From Bifidobacterium aquikefiri (lineage in GTDB: Bacteria > Actinomycetota > Actinomycetes > Actinomycetales > Bifidobacteriaceae): a stretch of DNA of 64,000 nt. The translations under genes and the position numbers were made by a program. Numbering within the stretch: the first letter of the stretch is position 1; each line of letters opens with the position of its first letter. The DNA is taken from the NCBI RefSeq assembly GCF_002259795.1, contig NZ_MWXA01000005.1:496001-560000 (forward strand), given 5' to 3'. The notes under the pieces were generated by a model. That model ran no database searches. It saw only the letters and a program-made list of their open reading frames with translations, and had not been told where the DNA came from. Positions 9,846 to 18,818 of this stretch are shown piece by piece.

Positions 9846-12200
9846 TTACTTCCCGGAAGTGGTGTTGGCTGTCGACTTGGATTCGGATGGAGAAGCTGAG
9901 GGTGTCGTGGCTGCATTAGCTTGTTTCTTGGCAGCTGACTTTTCTTCAGCAAGCTTCTTGGCTGCGGCCTGCGCGGCATCGGACTTTGCCGTGGGTGTTG
10001 TCATGAAGTCAGTATCCTTGAGATAGTGCTTGCCGGCGGTGATGTCATATTGAATCAGCTTGTAATCACGTATGAGCTGCTTCGTCTTGGCGTCAAAGCT
10101 ACGAGCATCCATCGGATTGCCTGAACTATCAAGATATATGGTTTGACCCGCAGGAATACGATCCCAGCCTTGAATCTGATTCACGACCGGAGGCTCCATC
10201 GCAGAGATCTTGGAGTGCATGGCAGTAAGGAACGCGGTATACGGAGAAACCTTGGCATTCATGTATTCGGCGGATTGGGCACTGAAGAAATTCGGAGAGG
10301 TGTAGCTGCTATTGGGAATCTTATTGTTATAGGTCTTTGAAGCCCTGTTCGACCAGATAAAGTAATCGGTCTCATGCAACGCCACGGCGTTGCTGGAGTC
10401 GGCACCTGCCGTCGTGTAGATTCCTGGAAGATGATCGCCATAGAAGACGACGGTTACCGGTTTGCTCAACGTGTTCAGAGAGTCCAACAACTCTTGCGTC
10501 GATGAATCGGTGTAGCTCATACCCTTGGCATACGTGTCTATCGCCAGGGCCTCATCACTTCCCAAAGGCTGCGAACCCGAGGAAGCTGCAACCTGGAATT
10601 GATTGTTTGTATACCAATTGTTATATGGCATATGATTTTGCATCGTCACAATCTGCACGAACTGGTTGCTCTTCGTTGCCTGCATTTCTTCCAAAGCGCT
10701 CTTGTATGCGGATTCGTCACTCACATACGGACTGCTGTCAAGCTTGTTCTGATACTTGATGATGTCAGGCTTCTCAAGAGTGTAGAAATTCGAAAATCCA
10801 AACTTCTTGTACACCGTCGAACGAGAATACATCGAGGACTCATATGGGTGGAAGGCCACTGCATTCTTGGAACTCCAGTTCTGATTGACTGAAGGAGTCC
10901 ACGAAAGCGATGGAACGAGCTGCTGGTATGGGCTGGTCAGTGAAGAGTCGAAATTCGCCATGCTCAGGCCAGTCAATGCCTGGAATTCAAGGTTGGCAGT
11001 ACCGCCACCATAACCGCTGGAAAGCATTAGACCGCTGGTGGTCTTCTGTTTGATGGCTCGAATCTTCGGCATGGGATCCTGATTGATGCTCAATCCCGGA
11101 ACTCGAGTTGGATCGGAGAACGATTCGGAAAGAATATAGATGACGGAACTATCGTTCTCATAATTCTTGCGCGTTGCGTTGATGCTGCTAGCCTCGGCCT
11201 CATAACGCTTCGCGATGCGTTTCATGGTCGCTTGACTATAGCCGCTAGGCTCATCCATGACCTTGGGGTTCAACTGACGCAGGAAGGCGACCATGGTTCC
11301 GTTGCGCTGGGCATCGTAGACCGAATCCCACATCGAGGGGATGTCGCCCATGAACTTCGACGTTGTATTCGCCCAGGTGCCGACGGTTCCAACCGCAATC
11401 GAGAACAGGGTAAAGACCAATCCGGTCACAAGAATGCCGGCAACTCTGAAAGAGGCATTCAATGCCTTCCTCTGCCCATCGAAGATCCGCCCACGACGCA
11501 GATCCATATGGTTGATGAAGATGCAGAGGGCGACGAGCACAAGGAGTGCAATAACCGCCCAGAGAATGGTCCATTGCGATCCAGCGGGGAGGAAGGTCGC
11601 AACGGTTCCGGCATCTGAATGAAGAAAATCCATATCGGATGGAAGCACCGTCTCATAGCGAGAGATGACTTTCATGTGCTCAATGATTCCCATGACCGTG
11701 CAGATGATGATGAAGATTGGAGAAGCTATCCAGAATCGGTTGGTCAGAAACAGCAATATGCCATATATCAGTCCAAGAACGATCAGATTCAATACGAAGA
11801 CGAACCTCAAGTCGGTCCACATCGTTGAGATGAAGCCCCACAGACCAATCAGAGGACTCGAAAGAGCAACGCGTGAGCTCGAAATGGTTACTGCCCACTG
11901 CAAGATTGCAACGCCGACGATATCAATGATGAGGAAAAGAATCGCATATGTCCAGTTGGAGAATCGGGATGCTCCGAGTGAAATCTTTGGCCTTTGGCCA
12001 TCACTCTTCGATGGCTGGGTGGAAGAGTGCTGTGAGGCTGCTGCTGCATGTTCCGTGGAAGCAGACTTACGAGAGGCGTGCATGGATTTCGACTTCATTG
12101 TTTTCTCAGCGTTTGAATGCTCTGCGTTTGAATTCTCCGATACATCGGAATTCGCTTGGTTATCGGTATGAGCATGTCCCCATTCAAAAAACTTAGGCAT
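9846..12200 (-). CDS. LTA synthase family membrane sulfatase-fold protein
   Basis: A 784-residue membrane protein: a charged N-terminal segment, five or six transmembrane helices, then an extracellular alkaline-phosphatase/sulfatase-type domain. The domain shows VIYILSESFSDPTRVPG, the catalytic-Thr stretch SSGYGGGTANLEFQALTG and the metal-binding VVFYGDHLPGIY, the pattern of LtaS-type phosphoglycerol transferases. ATG 12200 follows GGGAG at a loose spacing; an upstream TTG at 12218 is less likely. The C-terminal tail of about 60 residues is rich in Ala, Lys and Ser/Thr. Its likely role is transfer of glycerol-phosphate or a related group to a lipid-anchored or wall polymer. It is divergent from the esterase and aminoacyl-PG genes, suggesting an envelope-charge cluster. 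Confidence 0.85.
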   Translation of the reverse strand: MPKFFEWGHAHTDNQANSDVSENSNAEHSNAEKTMKSKSMHASRKSASTEHAAAASQHSSTQPSKSDGQRPKISLGASRFSNWTYAILFLIIDIVGVAILQWAVTISSSRVALSSPLIGLWGFISTMWTDLRFVFVLNLIVLGLIYGILLFLTNRFWIASPIFIIICTVMGIIEHMKVISRYETVLPSDMDFLHSDAGTVATFLPAGSQWTILWAVIALLVLVALCIFINHMDLRRGRIFDGQRKALNASFRVAGILVTGLVFTLFSIAVGTVGTWANTTSKFMGDIPSMWDSVYDAQRNGTMVAFLRQLNPKVMDEPSGYSQATMKRIAKRYEAEASSINATRKNYENDSSVIYILSESFSDPTRVPGLSINQDPMPKIRAIKQKTTSGLMLSSGYGGGTANLEFQALTGLSMANFDSSLTSPYQQLVPSLSWTPSVNQNWSSKNAVAFHPYESSMYSRSTVYKKFGFSNFYTLEKPDIIKYQNKLDSSPYVSDESAYKSALEEMQATKSNQFVQIVTMQNHMPYNNWYTNNQFQVAASSGSQPLGSDEALAIDTYAKGMSYTDSSTQELLDSLNTLSKPVTVVFYGDHLPGIYTTAGADSSNAVALHETDYFIWSNRASKTYNNKIPNSSYTSPNFFSAQSAEYMNAKVSPYTAFLTAMHSKISAMEPPVVNQIQGWDRIPAGQTIYLDSSGNPMDARSFDAKTKQLIRDYKLIQYDITAGKHYLKDTDFMTTPTAKSDAAQAAAKKLAEEKSAAKKQANAATTPSASPSESKSTANTTSGK

Positions 12201-12373
12201 AATCGGTAATTCTCCCAAGCGTCCAAGACAACGAAACTTAAAGATTCCAGTGAATATGGCGGATGTGGTGGAAGTTTCGTCATTTCGCCCGCCAGTTTGA
12301 ACTTTTTTATTCGAAACCCAGTACTCTCTGTTGATTGGAGACTTGAGGTCTTAAGAGAAGGGGGAAGAATGCA

Positions 12374-13759
12374 ATGCTTCACGATATAGCGAAGATAAGG
12401 TTGTTGAGCGGCTGGTTCCCCAACACCGTGCTCTGGATAACCGTTGCAGGATTCGCAATCCTGTGCATCAGTCAGATTCTTTATTGTGGACGACGCCATG
12501 GCAGATTCACCGGTCTTCAGCGTCTACTCATGGAAATCGTTGCATCCGCAGCAAGCGCAGGCATCGGTTGGACTGCCACATGGTTGATCTCGGATGTATA
12601 TGTTCTCTTCGGTGTCAGTCTTGGTTGGGACGTGATTCGCAATGTGGCCGTCGGATTTGCGATTCTTGCCTTTGCCATTGCCTCTTGCGTACTTTCACGA
12701 AACTGGCGACGCACGCTCGCCTGCATACTCATTCCGATTGCCTTGCTGAACACTGCCATACGAGTCAATGCGGCATACGGAGAATACACCATCGTCGGCA
12801 GCGTGCTGGGCTTGCCAACATATTCAGAATTGCAGCTGTCAAGGGTGCATAAGGCAACCATGAGCATGGCGCAATGGGAAGCACTTGCCGCTGCAGGAAA
12901 GGCTCCACAGCATCGCGATACCGGAAGTGACAGTTCATTTGCGATTCCCGCAACCGTTTCTCACTTCCGTTCCCGCGAGGCAGACATCTATCTTCCGCCT
13001 GCAGCCCTTGCAGCCACTCCCCCTAGGTTGCCGGTCATGATCATGCTCGGCGGGCAGCCGGGAAGTCCTGACCGCATGTTCACCGCCAGCGGCATATCGC
13101 ATGTCATGAACGAATACGCGCAGTCACACGACGGGTTGGCACCGATTGTTGTATCTCCCGATCAGAACGGCTCCGCAGTGCACAATACCCTCTGCATCGA
13201 TTCACCGGTATATGGCAATGCGGCAACATTCCTGACCAAGGATGTGACCTCGTGGATCAAGAAGCATCTGCCGGTGGAAACCACGGCGAAGTATTGGACG
13301 ATTGGCGGGTTTTCGCAAGGCGGAACCTGCACGACGCAACTCGGGCCAAGAAACCCCAAGCTGTATGGTCATATGTTCCCGGTCGACGGCGAGATGCAGC
13401 CCACAAATGGCAGCGAGTCAAGCATGATTCGACGCTTCTATGGGGGGAGCAGGGCAGCATACGAAGCTCAGATTCCCGTCAACGCCATCACACAGCATGC
13501 ACCATCGACGCAGACAATGTTTACGGTGGCCGGAGAGCAGGATCCAGAATCGGTGAATAATATGAAAGTCATTGGTGCTGCAGCACAGAAGGCGGGCATG
13601 AAGGTTCAGGCGGTGATCACCAAGGGATCTGGCCACGACTGGCATACTGTGAAGAGCGCCTTGGTACCTGGCATCTATTGGATATCTGCACAGATGGGTC
13701 TTGGCACAGACACCAAACCGATCAGCGAATACCCGAATCTTGTCGATGTCAAGCTCTGA
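12374..13759 (+). CDS. Membrane-anchored alpha/beta-hydrolase, PF00756-type esterase
   Basis: 461 residues: about four N-terminal membrane helices (residues 15-130) followed by an alpha/beta-hydrolase domain. The nucleophile elbow is GGFSQGGTCTTQLG (GxSxG), a probable acid is the Asp of AGEQDPESV, and the His lies in GSGHDWHTV, the usual end motif of the putative-esterase family that includes esterase D and antigen 85. ATG 12374 follows AAGGGGGAAG. The gene is 104 bases upstream of an aminoacyl-phosphatidylglycerol synthase-like gene. In Enterococcus faecium an aminoacyl-PG hydrolase (AhyD) is encoded beside its synthase, so the same pairing is a reasonable hypothesis here. Substrate not proven. 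Confidence 0.8.
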   Translation: MLHDIAKIRLLSGWFPNTVLWITVAGFAILCISQILYCGRRHGRFTGLQRLLMEIVASAASAGIGWTATWLISDVYVLFGVSLGWDVIRNVAVGFAILAFAIASCVLSRNWRRTLACILIPIALLNTAIRVNAAYGEYTIVGSVLGLPTYSELQLSRVHKATMSMAQWEALAAAGKAPQHRDTGSDSSFAIPATVSHFRSREADIYLPPAALAATPPRLPVMIMLGGQPGSPDRMFTASGISHVMNEYAQSHDGLAPIVVSPDQNGSAVHNTLCIDSPVYGNAATFLTKDVTSWIKKHLPVETTAKYWTIGGFSQGGTCTTQLGPRNPKLYGHMFPVDGEMQPTNGSESSMIRRFYGGSRAAYEAQIPVNAITQHAPSTQTMFTVAGEQDPESVNNMKVIGAAAQKAGMKVQAVITKGSGHDWHTVKSALVPGIYWISAQMGLGTDTKPISEYPNLVDVKL

Positions 13760-13863
13760 TGAAAGCCTCTGAGACTATGGTGGAGAGCCAAGGGATAATG
13801 ATGTGCATCGGCATCGACTCACACCAGCATGTACGTTCGAATATACAAGGAAAGCAATAACTC

Positions 13864-16470
13864 ATGTCGCAAACCGAAAGACACATGCCTCAGCCCACAT
13901 CCGGAAACATCGGACAAGAGCCATCGGCAGAGCCACCAGAGGGATGGCAGGGACTGCTGAGCGATACACGTCAATGGCTGCACAACCATCAGCTCGCTGT
14001 GTGGGTCACGGGCAGTATTGCCCTAGTCAACACAGTGTTTTGGCTCTGGCGGCTGCTCTTCAGAATCCCGCAAAGCAGCCTGTATCTTTATACAACCTAT
14101 GACCAGCTCATCATGCACGGTGGCAGCATCGCCAATAATGCAGTGGCTCAGAATCCTCCAAGCCTTGCTGCCCAGATGATCGGTCTGATTGCCACGCTGT
14201 TTCTTTCCACAAGCGTGTTCCGGCTAATCCTCGATGTCATCATCATCTTTACCATATTCTCCATAGCAGAGCCTCGACTTGGCCGCACCCGCACTCTGCT
14301 TACCTGTCTGCTTTCTGGACTTTCAGGCGCGGTCATCGGTCTGTTCCTGTGCATCTTCATCAATTGGCTTGGAGGCATGTGGCAAAGTGCCGCTCATGCA
14401 CGGATGACCTTGAGTCCCTTGGTCATGACCATTGGTGCATTGATGACTGCCAGCGCATTCAGCAGTTTCATCTGGAGACGCAGAATCCGGCTTATCAGCT
14501 ATTCAGCCATTCTCATTGCACTGCTCTATACCGGAGATCCCGGCGACTACTGCCTGCTGACTGCAGCACTTGTCGGTCAATTCATTGGATACGTATGGCA
14601 CGGACCACAAGATAGCCGAGAGCATTGGGCTGCGAGCAGTGCACATGAACGTCGGAGTCTGCTTACATCAATATCGGTCGTTCTCTCTCTTGGCCCGATT
14701 GTGGCAACGATCTCACACGCGCATCACGGCGCTCTGAGCGCTCTGGGACTGCTCGCCGGCCCTGGAACCATTAATGATGCACGTCTGGTGGATTGTCTGA
14801 GAACTTCCTCGCAGAGCAGCTGCTATCAGGAATTCAATCTGTATCACATCTCGACTTCAGGAAGCATCGTCCGGGCCATTCTTCCGACCATCGTATTGCT
14901 CATCATCAGTTGGGGTCTGTATCGTGGCCGTCGCATCGCGGCATGGTCTGCAGCGGTCGTCAATGCCGGCATCGTCCTGCTTACCCTCCTGTACTATATG
15001 CTCTCAACGGTGCGGGGTAGCTCTGTCGCGTTTCAACCATACAGACACGGTCTCTTGCCCTCGATGTTGATGAGCGTTCTTCCACCGCTGGTTTTCGCCA
15101 TAGTGATTCTTTATAACATTCGACTGTTCAGCGTTCCTACCGAGCGCGGCGCCATCTGGAGAGGTCTATCTTCAATCGTCGCGACTGCGGTCATGCTGAG
15201 CATATTCTATGTCGGCTTTGGACTGTCCAATCCGCATTCGTTCACGCCTGTTGCCGACTTACCTTCATTGCTTTCGCAACTGCCTCAGACATTCATTCCG
15301 ATGGGATTCCTGAATACCTCGCAAGCGGTATTGCACACGGAAACCTTTGGAGCTGAAATCGTACGCCAGAGTATCGGCATCATATTCTGGCTGGTGCTCA
15401 TCATCGTGATGTCACGTTGGATGCGCACTTCAATCGCCGAAAATTCAGGCGCGCGAAAGGCAGCAAGCGCACTTGTCGAACTTGGCGGAGAATCGATGTC
15501 GTTCATGACCACCTGGGAAGGCAATAGTTATTGGTTTTCTCCGACTGGCCGATCAGCGATCGCCTATCGTGTCTCTCATGGCATTGCACTGACCACCACC
15601 GGACCTTTTGGCGACACCCACGAATATCTCGATGACCTTCAGGGCTTTACCCATTTCTGTTACGAACGTTCACTCTCCCCTGTGTTCTATAGCGTTCACG
15701 ATGCGACACGACAGGCACTGTTACGGCAAGGATGGTCATCAATTCAGGTGGGCAGCGAAATGGTCGTCGATCCTCGCATCTGGCAGACCAAGGGAAAGAA
15801 ATGGCAGGCAATACGAACTGCAATCAACAAGGCAAATCGCGAGGGAATCCGAGACATCTATGCAAGCTTCAATGACAGTCCACGCGACATTCAGTCCCAG
15901 ATCATTGATATCTCGGATCAATGGGCAAACCTGAAGTCCCTGCCAGAGATGAAGTTCACCTTGGGCGGTGTCGATGAGCTCAGAGATCACCGCGTCATGC
16001 TGTTGTACGCCATCGATGCCCACAACGTGGTTCAGGGTGTGACGAGCTGGTTGCCAACATGGAGAAATGGCCAGATTGTCGGATGGACGCTGGATTTCAT
16101 GCGCCATCGGATTGACAGTCCCAACGGCATCATGGAATTCCTGATTGCGCGCATGGCCGAGCGGCTGCAGGACGAAGGCATCGCTGAATTCATGAGCCTG
16201 TCTGCCGCTCCCCTGGCCGGCTCTCCTGTAGAGGACGGAGCAGATTCAGCTGCACTGCACCATGCACTGCAAATTGTTGCGGACATCATGGAGCCTTCGT
16301 ATGGGTTCAATTCATTGTTCCAGTTCAAAAAGCGATTCCAACCAGCTGAGGAACCGGTATACATCTGTTATCCAGATGTTTCACGACTTCTTCCTATGGG
16401 ATTGGCTGTCTTGGAAGCGTATTTGCCAGATCTGAAGCCAAGTCAGATCAGCAACATGCTTAATCACTAA
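13864..16470 (+). CDS. Aminoacyl-phosphatidylglycerol synthase-like protein (DUF2156) with rhomboid-like membrane region
   Basis: 868 residues. A soluble N-terminal stretch is followed by roughly 12 membrane helices and, from about residue 545, a GNAT-fold DUF2156 domain of the MprF/LysX C-terminal type: SFMTTWEGNSYWFSPTGRS, TTTGPFGDTHEY, VVDPRIWQTKGKKWQAIRTA, GWTLDFMRHRID and FNSLFQFKKRFQPAEEP. This domain moves an amino acid from aminoacyl-tRNA to phosphatidylglycerol, lowering surface charge. The first membrane block resembles a rhomboid fold (EPRLGRTRTL then GAVIGLF) but lacks the GxSG serine, so it would be a pseudo-rhomboid; this is inference. ATG 13864 was chosen; its ribosome site is weak (AAGGAAAGCAATAACTC). 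Confidence 0.8.
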   Translation: MSQTERHMPQPTSGNIGQEPSAEPPEGWQGLLSDTRQWLHNHQLAVWVTGSIALVNTVFWLWRLLFRIPQSSLYLYTTYDQLIMHGGSIANNAVAQNPPSLAAQMIGLIATLFLSTSVFRLILDVIIIFTIFSIAEPRLGRTRTLLTCLLSGLSGAVIGLFLCIFINWLGGMWQSAAHARMTLSPLVMTIGALMTASAFSSFIWRRRIRLISYSAILIALLYTGDPGDYCLLTAALVGQFIGYVWHGPQDSREHWAASSAHERRSLLTSISVVLSLGPIVATISHAHHGALSALGLLAGPGTINDARLVDCLRTSSQSSCYQEFNLYHISTSGSIVRAILPTIVLLIISWGLYRGRRIAAWSAAVVNAGIVLLTLLYYMLSTVRGSSVAFQPYRHGLLPSMLMSVLPPLVFAIVILYNIRLFSVPTERGAIWRGLSSIVATAVMLSIFYVGFGLSNPHSFTPVADLPSLLSQLPQTFIPMGFLNTSQAVLHTETFGAEIVRQSIGIIFWLVLIIVMSRWMRTSIAENSGARKAASALVELGGESMSFMTTWEGNSYWFSPTGRSAIAYRVSHGIALTTTGPFGDTHEYLDDLQGFTHFCYERSLSPVFYSVHDATRQALLRQGWSSIQVGSEMVVDPRIWQTKGKKWQAIRTAINKANREGIRDIYASFNDSPRDIQSQIIDISDQWANLKSLPEMKFTLGGVDELRDHRVMLLYAIDAHNVVQGVTSWLPTWRNGQIVGWTLDFMRHRIDSPNGIMEFLIARMAERLQDEGIAEFMSLSAAPLAGSPVEDGADSAALHHALQIVADIMEPSYGFNSLFQFKKRFQPAEEPVYICYPDVSRLLPMGLAVLEAYLPDLKPSQISNMLNH

Positions 16471-16519
16471 AATACGGGATATTGTGCCGCTGTTCATGGG
16501 TCTTTCAGATCATGACCTA

Positions 16520-16915
16520 TCACTGAGCCATTTGGCAGTCTTTGCACAGACCAAACAGCTCTAAGGTGTGAGAACTGACGGTGAACCCGTGCGCGGCCGC
16601 AGTCTTGCGGAGCCAGGTCTCGTCGGGAGGCTCGATTTCAACCGTTCTGCCACACTTGGTACAGACGAGATGATGATGATGAGTCCGATCATCGCACATT
16701 CTGAACATCTGGGAACCATTGAGCTGTATCGTGTCTGCCTGCCCCACCTGAGCAAGCATGTTGAGCTGGCGATAGACTGTTGCCAGGCCGATGGTCGAGC
16801 CCTCATCTTCCAGTTGACGATGCAATTCCTGAGCTGTTACGAAATCCCCTGAAGCATGCAAAGCCTTTCGCACTGCATCCTTCTGTTTCGTTTGCCGAAT
16901 CACATGCTCAGTCAT
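16520..16915 (-). CDS. zur: Fur-family metalloregulator, most like Zur (FurB)
   Basis: A 131-residue DNA-binding repressor. ATG 16915 was chosen because AAAAGGAGCGTC precedes it; upstream in-frame codons to 16981 are unlikely. The winged-helix half shows FVTAQELHRQLEDEG and IGLATVYRQLNMLAQVG. The metal-binding half shows THHHHLVCTKCGRTVEIE, FTVSSHTLELFG and a C-terminal CKDC, giving two CxxC pairs for structural zinc. The poly-His, VCxxCGRTVE and SHTLELFGLC blocks resemble actinobacterial Zur more than Fur or PerR, but metal specificity is inferred. It lies downstream of purE/purK on the same strand, 127 bases from the purK stop. Possible targets include the permease pair at 7959-9785. Confidence 0.8.
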   Translation of the reverse strand: MTEHVIRQTKQKDAVRKALHASGDFVTAQELHRQLEDEGSTIGLATVYRQLNMLAQVGQADTIQLNGSQMFRMCDDRTHHHHLVCTKCGRTVEIEPPDETWLRKTAAAHGFTVSSHTLELFGLCKDCQMAQ

Positions 16916-17041
16916 GACGCTCCTTTTAATAGGCTTTCCGCTCCAATGTAGCGCACCTGCGAGGCAGGAAGCAATGGACATGCCTGAGGCGTATTGCAGG
17001 CAGCGCCATCACTTGCCTGCAAGAGAACACCATCACACGTC

Positions 17042-18214
17042 TCAATCCTCCAGATCTGACCAGCAGCCTGTGGCTTCGAGTTCGGATACTGCACTCGCCG
17101 TATCTGAAGTGAGCACAGTGACATGACCCATCTTTCGATTGTGCTTGATCTCGGCCTTGCCGTAATCATGCAGATTCCATTCGGGATGAGCACCTATCAT
17201 TGCACGCGTGGGTGCGACATGCTGACCAAGGACATTCGCCATGACAGCCGGGCTGAGCAGCTCCGGCTTGGGAAGCGGCCATCCGGCAATTCCGCGAATA
17301 TGGGCATCGAACTGACTGATCGAACACGCCTCGATCGTGTAATGGCCGGAATTGTGTGGACGTGGGGCAAGCTCGTTCACGATAACCTTGTTGTCCTTGG
17401 TGATGAAGAGTTCAATGGCAAGTGTGCCCGCCAGCTCGAATCCATTGGCAAGTCGCAAGGCAAGGGCTTCTGTCTCCTGGGCAACTTCGTCATCAACGGT
17501 TGCCGGAGCAATGGTCAGATGCAGAATATTGTGGCGATGCTCGTTGCGAACGATGGGGAAAGTAACGAAATCCTTGCCATTACCCGAAATCAGAATGGAA
17601 GCTTCAAACGCGAAATCCACGAATCCTTCAAGAATCGATGGTGGGAAGATACCTGTATCCTGCTCACGCTTGCGAACGATATCAAGATCGTCATCACTAT
17701 GCAGAACCAGTTGACCGTGACCGTCATATCCACCTCGACGAGTCTTCAAGACGGCTGGATAACCGAGATCGTTGATTGCCCGCACCAATTGATCGAAATC
17801 ATCAACCTGTCTCCACGGCGCTGTCTGCGTGCCATGATCATTGATGAACTGCTTCTCGAAGACCCTATCCTGCGTTACACGAAGCAGGTCAGTCCCCTGT
17901 GGAACTGCAGTCTTTCCGCGAACCTCGTCGAGTGCATCCGCATCGACATTCTCAAATTCGTAGGTGAGCACATCACTGCGTTCAGCAAGTTCATGAATTG
18001 CCTTCCTGTCGTCATATTCGGCGACGATCTGGAAATCGCTGACCTGCGCAGTTGGACAATCTGGAGTCGGATCGAGAACTCCAATACGAAAGCCATGATA
18101 TTTGGCGGCGAGCGCCATCATTCGACCCAGCTGGCCTCCGCCAACTATGCCAATCGTGGCTCCAGGCTGCAGCATGGTGATACTACCGCTGGTTTCTTCA
18201 CTTAAGCTCGGCAT
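17042..18214 (-). CDS. purK: N5-carboxyaminoimidazole ribonucleotide synthase (PurK)
   Basis: ATP- and bicarbonate-dependent carboxylation of AIR, feeding PurE. It has 390 residues. ATG 18214 was chosen because GAGGAGTCAA lies just upstream; it overlaps the end of purE by 17 bases, so the two are translationally coupled. An internal ATG at 18175 (MLQPGATIG) is an alternative without a ribosome site. Visible ATP-grasp elements are [41 protein letters not shown] and [18 protein letters not shown]. The residues near the end are typical of the family. Confidence 0.95.
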   Translation of the reverse strand: MPSLSEETSGSITMLQPGATIGIVGGGQLGRMMALAAKYHGFRIGVLDPTPDCPTAQVSDFQIVAEYDDRKAIHELAERSDVLTYEFENVDADALDEVRGKTAVPQGTDLLRVTQDRVFEKQFINDHGTQTAPWRQVDDFDQLVRAINDLGYPAVLKTRRGGYDGHGQLVLHSDDDLDIVRKREQDTGIFPPSILEGFVDFAFEASILISGNGKDFVTFPIVRNEHRHNILHLTIAPATVDDEVAQETEALALRLANGFELAGTLAIELFITKDNKVIVNELAPRPHNSGHYTIEACSISQFDAHIRGIAGWPLPKPELLSPAVMANVLGQHVAPTRAMIGAHPEWNLHDYGKAEIKHNRKMGHVTVLTSDTASAVSELEATGCWSDLED

Positions 18215-18731
18215 TTGACTCCTCGACCTTCTCCTTGAGCTCTTCACGGAATGCTGCAAGCGCATCCGCCAACGTTGAATCGCTCGTCGATAGGATGCTC
18301 ACTGCAAGAATTCCTGCATTCGTTGCTCCAGATTTTCCGATTGCAGTAGTCGCCACAGGTATGCCACCGGGCATCTGCACTATGGAAAGCAAGGAATCCC
18401 AACCGCTGAGCGCATGCGATTGCACGGGAACCCCGATTACTGGCAGTGTGGTCTGTGCTGCAACCATGCCAGGCAAGTGGGCAGCGCCACCAGCACCGGC
18501 AATAATGACCTTGAGCCCGTTGTCGCGTGCATTATGCGCAAAATCAGCCATCAGTTCCGGCGTACGATGTGCTGAAATGACTTTTTTCATGTATGGAATA
18601 TGAAAATCATCAAGAATCTGGCATGAGTGTTTCATGGTTTCCCAGTCGCTTGATGACCCCATGACAACTGCAACCACTGGCTGATCAGCAGAAGGGTGTG
18701 ATTCATGTTCATTTCGATGCAATAACGACAT
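18198..18731 (-). CDS. purE: N5-CAIR mutase (PurE)
   Basis: Moves the carboxyl group of N5-CAIR to give CAIR in purine synthesis. It has 177 residues counting from ATG 18731, preceded by CGAGGTCAA; ATGs at 18761 and 18782 are in frame, but 18731 gives a length nearer the usual 160-170. The core shows [19 protein letters not shown], the conserved [23 protein letters not shown] and [19 protein letters not shown] (shortened family motif). It is read with purK by overlap. The Zur-like gene follows on the same strand. Confidence 0.95.
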   Translation of the reverse strand: MSLLHRNEHESHPSADQPVVAVVMGSSSDWETMKHSCQILDDFHIPYMKKVISAHRTPELMADFAHNARDNGLKVIIAGAGGAAHLPGMVAAQTTLPVIGVPVQSHALSGWDSLLSIVQMPGGIPVATTAIGKSGATNAGILAVSILSTSDSTLADALAAFREELKEKVEESNAELK

Positions 18732-18818
18732 TTGACCTCGCAATCCGAACGATGTGACCATGACTACTCTACGCACGAGCAAAGAAAAGCATGTGAACTA
18801 CGCCGAACGCAAGGAAGC

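Noticed and set aside
17123-18205. 360-codon plus-strand frame opposite purK
   Set aside because: Composition is that of a reverse shadow, while purK on the other strand has all family motifs.
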